Shown here: positions 1 to 7,807 of the stretch, in pieces | How the letters are laid out: every line of letters starts with the position of its first letter | Position numbering within the stretch: position 1 is the first letter of the stretch | Assembly: GCA_025890175.1 (NCBI GenBank) | Contig: JANPYM010000005.1 | Coordinates: 2,768,815-2,784,069 of the forward strand | DNA: 15,255 nucleotides | From: Ciborinia camelliae | Taxonomy: Eukaryota > Ascomycota > Leotiomycetes > Helotiales > Sclerotiniaceae | Direction: 5' to 3' | Notes under the pieces: generated by a model | Database searches by the model: none | Told to the model about the DNA's origin: nothing | The model's input: the letters and a program-made list of their open reading frames with translations, nothing else | Position numbers and translations under genes: made by a program

Positions 1-227
1 GCCTGAAATATCAGGCATCTATTCTCCTCGCAATACTAGGTAGATTGTAAGTTATCCTTCCCTTGCCCCCAAAATACTAGCCCCACGTGATCATACCCGC
101 CGGGTATACCCGTACCCTTCGAGATTTTATAGGGTTTTCACCCTACTCTGTAGAATATAGTAGGGTGGTTACCCGTCGATTTCTACCCGGGTATACCCCG
201 GGTTACTTTACCTTTTGCTCAACCCTG
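1..227. mobile_element. Possible hAT-like DNA transposon terminus, rest outside window
   Basis: This is the only stretch of near-balanced composition before the AT-rich block. It is dense in short inverted repeats: GCCTGA/TCAGGC at 1-16, AGGGT/ACCCT at 131-144, ACCCTACT/AGTAGGGT at 140-166, and repeated ACCCG/CGGGT motifs at 107-118, 171-175 and 184-203. Read on the minus strand, the inner edge begins CAGGGTTGAGCAAAA (227 down to 213). That resembles a hAT-superfamily terminal repeat, and the ACCCG motifs would be subterminal repeats. The following 8 bases (228-235) would be one copy of the target duplication. The opposite end is not in the window, so the terminal repeat cannot be paired. No transposase is visible, and a non-autonomous element or a relic is possible. 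Confidence 0.4.
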
Positions 228-932
228 GTGTTTATTATATACTATATTAAGATTGTTTAATGTAAAAGATATAGAATTAGTTAAGTAGCAAAAGTTATAA
301 TAATAGTTTTTGTTAATTAATTTTTTAATAATAAGGATTACTAATTTAACTAATCTAATTATTAAAAAAGGGGGTTATATGAAAAAGTAATAAATATTAT
401 TAATTAAAAAAGTTTTGTTTTAAAGTGTATAAAAAGTAATTTATAAAAGCAAGTTTTTAATTAATAATATTAAATAGCTATTTTTTTATTATTTCATTAA
501 AATTTATTTTATTTTTTTTAAATTTTATTAATTTTTATATTTTTATATTTCGAATGTATTAATAATATTTTTTGAAATTTGTTGATTTAGTTTTTATTTA
601 TTTTATTTTATTATTTTTTTTCAAAAACGAATAAAATATTTGGTTAATATTTTTTTTTTTTTTTTATATTGTTTTTGTTTTTATAAAATATGTTTAGGAA
701 TTAGTTTTGGATTTTGCAAAATATTTTATACAAAAGAATGCAAATAGAAATTTTATATAAAATTAAAAACAAATTTAAAATAAACTATATTAATAATCAA
801 ATAGATTTTTATTAATATTAGTAATTTTATATAATATATTAATTGTTTAATTCTTTTTAATATTTTAAAAAAACTAATAAATTATTGTTTTATCTTAATA
901 TTTCGTTTTACAAAATTAAACATATTATATTT
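228..932. other. AT-rich gene-free DNA, probably RIP-degraded
   Basis: The stretch is almost entirely A and T, with long T and A runs and very frequent TpA, and no open frame worth calling on either strand. This composition matches fungal repeats mutated from C to T on both strands by RIP. No recognisable ancestor remains. The few C/G bases sit in isolated words such as TTTCG and CAAAA. Confidence 0.8.
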
Positions 933-1225
933 TGTCACGGAGTGAAATAGAAAAAGGAATCATAATCTTAGGCATCGGAATAGTATTGTAGTAAACTATG
1001 AAGAGGAAAAGGATTCTGATCTGAAAGAGGATCTGTTTAAATACCCTCTAGCTCCTGCCCTAGCTCTTTAGCTCCTGCCCTAGCTCTCTAGCTCCTGCCC
1101 TAGCTCTCTAGCTCTCTAGCTCCTGCCCTAGCTCTTTAGCTCCTGCCCTAGCTCTCTAGCTCCTGCCCTAGCTCTCTAGCTCTCTAGCTCCTGCCTTAGG
1201 CAGGAACCCTTGGCAGTTCCTGACA
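933..1225. mobile_element. Possible solo LTR or retroelement relic
   Basis: A 293-bp island of mixed composition begins TGTCACGGAG at 933 and ends CAGTTCCTGACA at 1225. It is therefore bounded by TGTCA/TGACA, the short inverted ends expected of an LTR (TG...CA). The interior has a purine-rich part (about 940-1035) and a perfect tandem array (1049-1196), followed by CTTAGGCAGGAACCC. No 5-bp target-site duplication is obvious: the flanks are TATTT on the left and CATTA on the right, which could reflect later mutation or a wrong call. The orientation is undecided. No reverse transcriptase or integrase sequence flanks it. Confidence 0.35.
1049..1196. repeat. Higher-order tandem repeat, 68-bp unit
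   Basis: The monomer TAGCTCCTGCCCTAGCTCTY (20 bp) occurs six times. The final base follows a fixed pattern, T, C, C, and then comes a truncated 8-bp TAGCTCTC. This 20+20+20+8 block (1049-1116) is repeated without a single change at 1117-1184, followed by a partial third copy. The array lies inside the putative LTR and keeps its C and G bases although the surrounding DNA has lost nearly all of them. Confidence 0.95.
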
Positions 1226-1227
1226 CA

Positions 1228-3115
1228 TTATAATTCGATTTTTTTTATTTATAACTTTTTTGTTATTTATAATAGATTTTTAAATATAAAAAATCGAAAA
1301 ACTAAATAAAACAAATTTGATTATTTATTTTAAATAGCCTTATTTGTATAATTTATTAAAAATATTATTAATCAAAATTTAATTTTTTTGATTTGTTAAA
1401 TATATTTTAGTTTTTTTTAACTTAAATTTTTTTTTTTAATTTTTATATAATTTTATTTATAATTTTTTATTTTGCAATATTTTTACAAAATCTTTATATT
1501 TTTTTTATACAAAAATATTAAATTGTATTATTTTTTGCAATTATTGTTTTTATACAAAATTTTTAAAAATTGTAATATTATTTAATAATATAATTTTTTG
1601 TTTGATAATCCCAATATTTTTTTGATTTATATATATCCGATTTTTTTTTACACTAATAATTGTTTATAAGATTATAATTGTTATAACAATAAATAATTCT
1701 TTAATTAAAAAGCGTTTTATAAATTTTAATAAAATAATTAAAATTTAAAAAAAATAATATATATTAATTTTATTTATCGTTATTATTATTTGAATATCAA
1801 AATTCATAATATTTCTTAATTTAAGATTTTTTTATATAATTATTTTTTTATTAAAAAGATTTTTTATTATAACAATTTTATATTTTTTTATTATCAATTA
1901 TACAAAAAATATAAAATTATTTTAATATAAAAATTTATAAATTATATTATATTTAAATAAAATTAATTTATTATTTTTACTATTTAAAATAATAATAAAT
2001 ATATAAAATTATAATAAAATTATTATTCTTTTTTTAATAAAAATAAAAATCGTTTTATTAATATTTTTTGCTTTTATTATAATATTTATTTGTAATCTAA
2101 CATATTATAATAAAATAATTATTTAATTATTTAAATCGATAATTTATTTTTTTAAAATAATAATATCAAATTTTAATAAAATTCGAATATTCAGTTTATT
2201 TATAATATAAATTTTATAGTAAAAATATATTACAAAATTATTTATTATTAATATATAAAAATTTAAATTAATAAATTGATTAATATTATATAATTATAAT
2301 TTTAATTTACAAATATTTTTTTTTTTTTATAATATAAATTAAAATAATAAAATACATTTTAAATAAGAATTTTTAATTAATTAAATTTATATTATAATTT
2401 ATATTAAAATATATTATATAAATATTATTTTATAAATTATTTAATATAATTTTAATATAAATATATTTTCGATTTTTAAAAATATAATTTAATAAAAATT
2501 TGTTTTTATTAATAATAAATTTAATTATTTGAAATAATTATTAAATTTAAAAGAAATCTAAAGAATTTTTTGTTTTGTTATATTTTTCAAAATTATTAAT
2601 AATATAAATTAATTTTTGCTTTATAATAATTAATAATAACAATATTTTCAAAAAAACGAATATTTTTGAAAATTTCATTTTAGAATATATAATATAAAGA
2701 TATATATATAACTTATTTTCAAATTTAAATTTTTTATTATATATAAAACATTAATATTTATTTATATTATATTTGATAAAGTAAAATAATACAATTTGAT
2801 TAGATTTATATTTTAAATCAAAAGGTAAAAGAGTAGGCTTTGATTTTTGATTTTTATTATTAAAATTGAAAATTGTTATATTTAATAAATAATAAAATTA
2901 AAACTTTGTATTATTAGTTATTTTGGTTTTAATAAATTATTATTTAAAAAAAAAATTTATTAAATTAATAAATAATATAAAATTAATAAATTGTAATTTA
3001 GAATTTTCTTTATTATTATTTGATTTATAATTAAAATTATTTAAACCATTTTTTAATTCTTAATAATAGATTTGATTGTAAATATTGTTGTTATAATACT
3101 TTAAAATATTAGTTA
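1228..3115. other. AT-rich gene-free DNA, probably RIP-degraded
   Basis: About 1.9 kb of almost pure A and T has no reading frame of interest, no RNA gene signature and no long tandem array. TpA is very frequent and CpG nearly absent, as expected after saturating RIP. Short GC-containing words survive (for example AAAGGTAAAAGAGTAGGCTTTG at 2820-2841), but nothing identifiable. The identity of the original sequence cannot be recovered by eye. Confidence 0.8.
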
Positions 3116-3123
3116 CGAGCTTT

Positions 3124-3228
3124 GCCTCCGGCCCCTCGGTGCCGGGAAAAATGATTCGCCTCGCTGCGCTCGTCGAATCATTTTTCAGGGCACCTTAGGA
3201 CCTACAGCGCAGCTCGTCTGCCGGAGGC
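3124..3228. repeat. GC-rich three-tier nested palindrome
   Basis: Three inverted repeats are nested in 105 bp. The outer arms are GCCTCCGGC (3124-3132) and GCCGGAGGC (3220-3228). The middle arms are GGTGCC (3138-3143) and GGCACC (3189-3194). The inner arms are the 12-bp AAAAATGATTCG (3147-3158) and CGAATCATTTTT (3174-3185). The 15-nt loop contains GCTGCGCT (3163-3170), which is complementary to AGCGCAGC (3206-3213) between the middle and outer right arms, so a pseudoknot or alternative fold is possible. It sits alone in AT-rich DNA. It could be a foldback/MITE-like element, a structured RNA or a relic hairpin. No coding potential is seen. Confidence 0.85.
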
Positions 3229-3285
3229 TATCAGATACCTAATCTGGTAATATTGAAGCTATTCGCAAAATTCCTTTTTTTTTGA

Positions 3286-3513
3286 AATAAAATAATTAAT
3301 AAAATAATTAATAAAATAATTAATAAAATAATTAATAAAATAATTAATAAAATAATTAATAAAATAATTAATAAAATAATTAATAAAATAATTAATAAAA
3401 TAATTAATAAAATAATTAATAAAATAATTAATAAAATAATTAATAAAATAATTAATAAAATAATTAATAAAATAATTAATAAAATAATTAATAAAATAAT
3501 TAATAAAATAATT
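3286..3513. repeat. Perfect 12-bp tandem array, 19 copies
   Basis: The unit AATAAAATAATT repeats 19 times (228 bp) with no interruption that I can see, ending at an AATAATAAA junction. It starts about 57 bp after the nested palindrome. Perfect homogeneity implies recent expansion or strong homogenisation. Confidence 0.95.
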
Positions 3514-3539
3514 ATTAATAATAAATTTCTTTATAATTT

Positions 3540-4051
3540 ATCTATTTCTTTTTAATTTTTTTAATTTTTTTTCTTTTCTTTTTCTTTTTCTTTTTCTATT
3601 TTAATTTTTTTCAATCTTTTTATTATTAATTATTTTTTTTAATCTTTTTATTATTAATTATTATTTTTACTTTTTATTTTTTATTTTTTACTTTTTTTAT
3701 ATTTCATTTTTTATTTTTTATTTTTTACTTTTTTTATTTTTTATTTTTTATTTTTTAATTTTTAATTCTTTTTTTATTCTTTTTTTATTCTTTTTTTTAT
3801 TCTTTTTTTTATTCTTTTTTTTATTCTTTTTTTTATTCTTTTTTTTATTCTTTTTTTTATTCTTTTTTTTATTCTTTTTTTTATTCTTTTTTTTTATTCT
3901 TTTTTTTTATTCTTTTTTTTTATTCTTTTTTTTTATTCTTTTTTTTATTCTTTTTTTTATTCTTTTTTTTATTCTTTTTTTTATTCTTTTTTTTATTCTT
4001 TTTTTTATTCTTTTTTTTATTCTTTTTTTTATTCTTTTTTTTAATTCTTTT
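3540..4051. repeat. T-rich polypyrimidine tract with ATTC(T)n array
   Basis: The plus strand is almost entirely T with some C and A. The first part (to about 3770) is irregular TTTTTATT/TTTTTACTT repeats. From about 3771 to 4051 a regular array of ATTCTTTTTTTT (12 bp, some 11 or 13 through T-run length changes) runs for more than 20 copies. This variation is typical of slippage in the T run. Confidence 0.9.
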
Positions 4052-4450
4052 AATCATTTTTTAAATTTTTTAAATTTCTTTTTTCTATTTTGTTTAATCT
4101 TTTCAATTTTCTTTTAATTCTTTTTAAACTTTTTATTTATTATTTATAAAAATTATATGTTCTATATACATTTTTTTTAATGGTTTTATAAAAAAAAATT
4201 TCTTTTTATTTCTTTTAATTATTAATTAATATTTTCAAAATTTATATATTTATATTTACATTTATATTTAATTTTCTTTCTTTTTAATTTTTTTATCAAT
4301 TCATTTAATTATCTTTTAATTTTAATTTTTATTTCTTTTAAATTTTGCTTTTATTCTTTTTTTAATTTTCTTTATTAATTTGTTTTATTAATTCTTTTAT
4401 TATAATATTTTATTAATCTTTTTTATTAATTCCTTTTATTAATTCTATTT
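4052..4450. other. T-rich non-coding spacer between tandem arrays
   Basis: This is irregular T-rich, AT-only sequence with no array of constant period and no reading frame. It contains scattered TTCTTTTAATT-type words that resemble degenerate versions of the flanking units. No gene or RNA signature is seen. Confidence 0.7.
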
Positions 4451-4672
4451 ATTAATTCTTTTATTAATTCTTTTTATTAATTCTTTTTATTAATTCTTTT
4501 TATTAATTCTTTTTATTAATTCTTTTTATTAAATCTTTTTATTAAATCTTTTTATTAATTTTTTTTATTAATTCTTTTTATTAATTCTTTTTATTAATTC
4601 TTTTTATTAATTCTTTTTATTAATTCTTTTTATTAATTCTTTTTATTAATTCTTTTTATTAATTTCTTTTAT
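4451..4672. repeat. 13-bp tandem array ATTAATTCTTTTT
   Basis: About 16 units of ATTAATTCTTTTT with minor variants (ATTAAATCTTTTT twice near 4528-4553; T-run changes). Degenerate copies precede it from about 4386. The unit differs by one base from one of the alternating units of the array at 6284-6413. Confidence 0.9.
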
Positions 4673-4940
4673 TAAATTAATTTCTTTTATTAATTCTTTT
4701 CTTTTATCAATTCTTTTCTTAATTCTTTTATTTTATTTTTTAATAAAATTTATTATTATTCTTTTTATTAATTATTATTTTCTTTTCTTTTAATTTTTAA
4801 TCTTTTTTTATTATAAACATATTTCCTTTTTAATTTATTATTTATTTTATATTTCTTTTTATAACTTTTTTAATTCTTTTTCTTTAAATTTCTATTTTTT
4901 TTAATTATTTATTATTTTATTTTTTATTCTTTATTAATTC
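4673..4940. other. T-rich non-coding spacer between tandem arrays
   Basis: Irregular T-rich sequence made of short words such as TTCTTTTATT and TTTTTAATC, without constant periodicity or an open frame. I see no gene, RNA or element boundary in it. Confidence 0.7.
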
Positions 4941-5155
4941 TTTTAATTCTTTTTAATTCTTTTTAATTCTTTTTTTCTTTTTCATTCTTTTTTTCTTTTT
5001 CATTCTTTTTTTCTTTTTAATTCTTTTTTTCTTTTTAATTCTTTTTTTCTTTTTCATTCTTTTTTTCTTTTTAATTCTTTTTTTCTTTTTTAATTCTTTT
5101 TTCTTTTTCATTCTTTTTTTCTTTTTAATTCTTTTTTTCTTTTTAATTCTTTCTT
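4941..5155. repeat. 18-bp tandem array of TTC/T-run units
   Basis: The unit is (C/A)ATTCTTTTTTTCTTTTT, 18 bp, in about 11-12 copies. The first base alternates irregularly between C (CATTC) and A (AATTC). The strand is again nearly pure pyrimidine apart from one or two A per unit. Confidence 0.9.
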
Positions 5156-5331
5156 CTTTTTAATTGTTAATTATTAATTCTTTTTATATTTTATTATTTA
5201 TTTCCTTAATTAATCTTTTTAATTATTTCTTATTTTTTCTTTTTTAATTTTATTATTTTTAATTGTTTTTTTTTTCATCTTTTTCAATATAATTTATTTA
5301 TACAAAAGAATTTAAAATTATTTTTAATATT

Positions 5332-5646
5332 CAATTATTTCAATTATTTCAATTATTTCAATTATTTCAATTATTTCAATTATTTCAATTATTTCAATTA
5401 TTTCAATTATTTCATTTATTTCAATTATTTCAATTATTTCATTTATTTCATTTATTTCATTTATTTCATTTATTTCATTTATTTCATTTATTTCATTTAT
5501 TTCATTTATTTCATTTATTTCATTTATTTCATTTATTTCATTTATTTCATTTATTTCATTTATTTCATTTATTTCATTTATTTCATTTATTTCATTTATT
5601 TCATTTATTTCATTTATTTCATTTATTTCATTTATTTCATTTATTT
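5332..5646. repeat. 9-bp tandem array with two segregated unit types
   Basis: There are exactly 35 units of 9 bp: CAATTATTT x9, CATTTATTT x1, CAATTATTT x2, CATTTATTT x23. The single-base variants are almost fully sorted into two blocks. Because the period is a multiple of three, the minus strand stays open and would translate as a low-complexity Asn-Glu-Ile repeat. This is a by-product of the repeat, not a gene. The dispersed 54-bp repeat begins 3 bp after its end. Confidence 0.95.
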
Positions 5647-5648
5647 TC

Positions 5649-5702
5649 GTATAAATCTTACATACTTTTAAACTATCCAATCAGCATCCGTTTCGCATAA
5701 TT
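5649..5702. repeat. Dispersed 54-bp repeat, copy A (RIP-mutated)
   Basis: It aligns without gaps to 7143-7196. Of the 54 positions I count 11 differences. Eight are T here against C there, or A here against G there, the direction RIP would produce in this copy. The other three are clustered (CCGT here, CGAG there). Shared core words are CCAATCAGCATC and TTCGCATAATT. The parent element is unknown. Confidence 0.85.
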
Positions 5703-5734
5703 CCCCCTTTCAAAAAAAAAAAAAAAAGTTAATT

Positions 5735-6012
5735 ATATTTATATTTATATTTATATTTATATTTATATTTATATTTATATTTATATTTATATTTATATTT
5801 ATATTTATATTTATATTTATATTTATATTTATATTTATATTTATATTTATATTTATATTTATATTTATATTTATATTTATATTTATATTTATATTTATAT
5901 TTATATTTATATTTATATTTATATTTATATTTATATTTATATTTATATTTATATTTATATTTATATTTATATTTATATTTATATTTATATTTATATTTAT
6001 ATTTATATTTAT
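5735..6012. repeat. Uninterrupted ATATTT hexanucleotide array
   Basis: About 46 copies of ATATTT run for 278 bp without any interruption that I can see, following an A15-16 tract (5712-5727). This is the longest homogeneous microsatellite in the window. Confidence 0.95.
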
Positions 6013-6245
6013 TTTTTCATTTATTTTTTCATTTATTTTTTCATTTCTTCTTTCATTTCTTCTTTTATTTCTTCTTTTATTTCTTCTTTTATTTCTTCTT
6101 TTATTTCTTCTTTTATTTCTTCTTTTATTTCTTCTTTTATTTCTTCTTTTATTTCTTCTTTTATTTCTTCTTTTATTTCTTCTTTTATTTCTTCTTTTAT
6201 TTATTCTTTTATTTCTTCTTTTATTTATTCTTTTATTTATTTCTT
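6006..6245. repeat. 12-bp tandem array, ATTTATTTTTTC grading to ATTTCTTCTTTT
   Basis: The array starts with about three units of ATTTATTTTTTC, passes through ATTTCTTCTTTC, then runs for about 14 units of ATTTCTTCTTTT, with two ATTTATTCTTTT variants near the end. It abuts and slightly overlaps the ATATTT array. The gradual unit change suggests one family that spread outward. Confidence 0.9.
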
Positions 6246-6283
6246 TATTAAATTTTTTATTAATTTTCTTTATTAATTATTTT

Positions 6284-6413
6284 ATTAACTTTTTTTATTA
6301 ACTCTTTTTATTAACTTTTTTTATTAACTTCTTTTATTAACTCTTTTTATTAACTTTTTTTATTAACTCTTTTTATTAACTTTTTTTATTAACTCTTTTT
6401 ATTAACTTTTTTT
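6284..6413. repeat. 13-bp array alternating in a 26-bp register
   Basis: Ten 13-bp units largely alternate between ATTAACTTTTTTT and ATTAACTCTTTTT, with one ATTAACTTCTTTT that breaks the alternation. They are followed by a degenerate ATTAATT. The unit is one base from the ATTAATTCTTTTT array 1.6 kb upstream. Confidence 0.9.
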
Positions 6414-6670
6414 ATTAATTATTCTTTTAATTATTTTTTATTAATATTTTAATTTCGTTTTTTAATTATTTCTTTTATCAATCATTTATTATTCTTTTAT
6501 TATTTTTAAAATTTATATAATCTTTATTTTATTTTAATTTTTAATCTTTTTTATTATAAATATATATTTTTTTTATTTTTTTTATTTAATTTTTTTATTT
6601 TTTTTATTTCTTTTATTTTTTTTATTTTTTTTATTTTTTTTATTTTTTTTATTTTTTTCATTTTTTTTAT
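6414..6670. repeat. T-rich tract with ATTTTTTTT units
   Basis: Irregular T-rich sequence to about 6560, then about a dozen 8-9-bp (A)TTTTTTTT units with occasional C. The plus-strand pyrimidine bias that began near 3540 ends abruptly at 6671. Confidence 0.8.
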
Positions 6671-7142
6671 TTCTATTGAAATCACTATAAGCGATAGAGA
6701 ACAAATGTATTATAGTATACAGTGTATTTGGTTCGAAGCTTTGAAAACTATATTACAGATCAACTATATATGCCCGTTAGCGTATGTTAGTGCTGTAACG
6801 CGGGGGTGCTGTAAGCGTGCCGTAGGTATGTGATTTATTTAACAATTTTTTTTATTATAAAACTAAGATTGAATTTTTGTATGTTATTTAAGTTTAAAAA
6901 AAACGTTAGACCGAATTAGGTCTACGGTCCGCTTCGCGATTTGTACGGCTTTAGTTATTTTCAATAAAATCAAAAAATCTTTAATAATAAATTTTTCAAT
7001 AATTACAAATCATATAAATATAAAAATTATATTATTAAAAAGTTATCAATTTAATTAATAAACTTATCAATTTTAATTATAGTTTATATATTGTTTTGTA
7101 GATATTATATATTTTTTAAAGTTTTTTTCAATTGATAGTCCC
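6671..7142. other. Mixed unique sequence with small GC islands, no gene seen
   Basis: Composition is mixed at 6671-6836 and 6904-6955, and AT-rich elsewhere. The first island has a 16-bp imperfect direct duplication (GTGCTGTAACGC at 6790, GTGCTGTAAGCG at 6806). The second has AGACC/GGTCT arms (6907-6922) followed by CGGTCCGCTTCGCG. A GGTTCGAAGCT word at about 6730 loosely resembles a Pol III B box, but no cloverleaf can be folded. These islands may be the less mutated ends of old mobile elements. Confidence 0.6.
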
Positions 7143-7196
7143 GCACAGACCTTACGTACTTTTGAACCACCCAATCAGCATCGAGTTCGCATAATT
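7143..7196. repeat. Dispersed 54-bp repeat, copy B (less mutated)
   Basis: Partner of 5649-5702. It keeps C and G where copy A has T and A at eight positions (for example CTTACGTACTTTTGAACC). It lies close to the border between AT-rich and normal DNA. On the minus strand it contains TGATTGGGTGGTTCAAAAG. I do not recognise the family. Confidence 0.85.
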
Positions 7197-7807
7197 AATG
7201 AGGTGTTTTAAAATATATATGTTAGAGATTATAGCATATAATATTATAGCATAGTATGGCATAATATAGCATAATACAATACAATATAATAAAATAATTT
7301 AATGAAAAATCTTTGGTCCAATATTAATCTAATTAATTCTTTGTATTTTTTATCTTAATAATTTAATAAAATAGATTCCTAGCTTTTGCGTTTATTTAGA
7401 TATCTATCTACTAGGTATCGACTTTTAGACTGTCGATTCTATCTATACTTTTTATTTATCTATTCATTTACATTCATTCATTCATCTAAATGAGATTACC
7501 TTAGGTAGTCCTCTTTATATATATATATATAATTCCTTACCTACCTAAATAAGTAATAGAATATATTCCCCTCCCTCCATCTCCCTTCCTCCCCCTCTTC
7601 CTCATTATTATATTATATTGCATAGACTACCAAATAGTGTTCCACATCTGAGATTGGTCATAATCATGATCATGATCATGATTTAGAGGGGATATATACT
7701 ACAGGTAAGAGAAAGCTGACGAGGCCAAAGTATGTATATCATCATGCGAAACCCCGGATTAATTTATCCATTAACATTAACATTAACATTAACATCTATC
7801 TACCTAT
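7197..7807. other. Transition zone and 3' flank of the regulator gene
   Basis: Composition shifts here from AT-rich to ordinary intergenic DNA. It holds imperfect ATAGCATA/ATAATA repeats (7228-7290), a TTCATTCATTC run (about 7466-7484), an (AT)n run (7518-7532), a C/T-rich stretch (7566-7603), a perfect palindrome (7662-7683) and (ATTAAC)4 at 7770-7793. The transcription factor's 3' UTR and poly(A) site should lie here on the minus strand, but no single signal stands out. Confidence 0.6.
7662..7683. repeat. Perfect 22-bp palindrome of ATCATG units
   Basis: It is built from tandem ATCATG, and the whole 22 bp equals its own reverse complement (starts AATCATGATC, ends GATCATGATT). It lies about 125 bp beyond the stop codon of the minus-strand regulator, possibly in its 3' UTR, where it could form a hairpin. 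It may simply be a symmetric microsatellite. Confidence 0.85.

Noticed and set aside
228..3115. Mitochondrial DNA (because of the extreme A+T content and GC clusters)
   Set aside because: No mitochondrial gene, tRNA or rRNA is present, and the same sequence runs into nuclear genes with spliceosomal introns.
5324..5680. 118-codon minus-strand frame of repeating Asn-Glu-Ile / Ile-Ile-Glu
   Set aside because: It is only the translation of the 9-bp tandem array, open because the period is a multiple of three. It has no non-repetitive core and no splice or promoter context.
3286..6413. CRISPR-like regular repeats
   Set aside because: The units are contiguous tandem repeats without unique spacers, and the window is eukaryotic.
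6715..6770. Possible tRNA or tRNA-derived SINE, from GGTTCGAAGCT resembling a B box
   Set aside because: No acceptor stem, anticodon arm or acceptable A box can be paired at the right distance. The match is probably chance.
7770..7793. Telomere-like repeat (ATTAAC)4
   Set aside because: The unit differs from fungal TTAGGG/CCCTAA telomere repeats, there are only four copies, and the site is internal next to a gene. It is a simple microsatellite.
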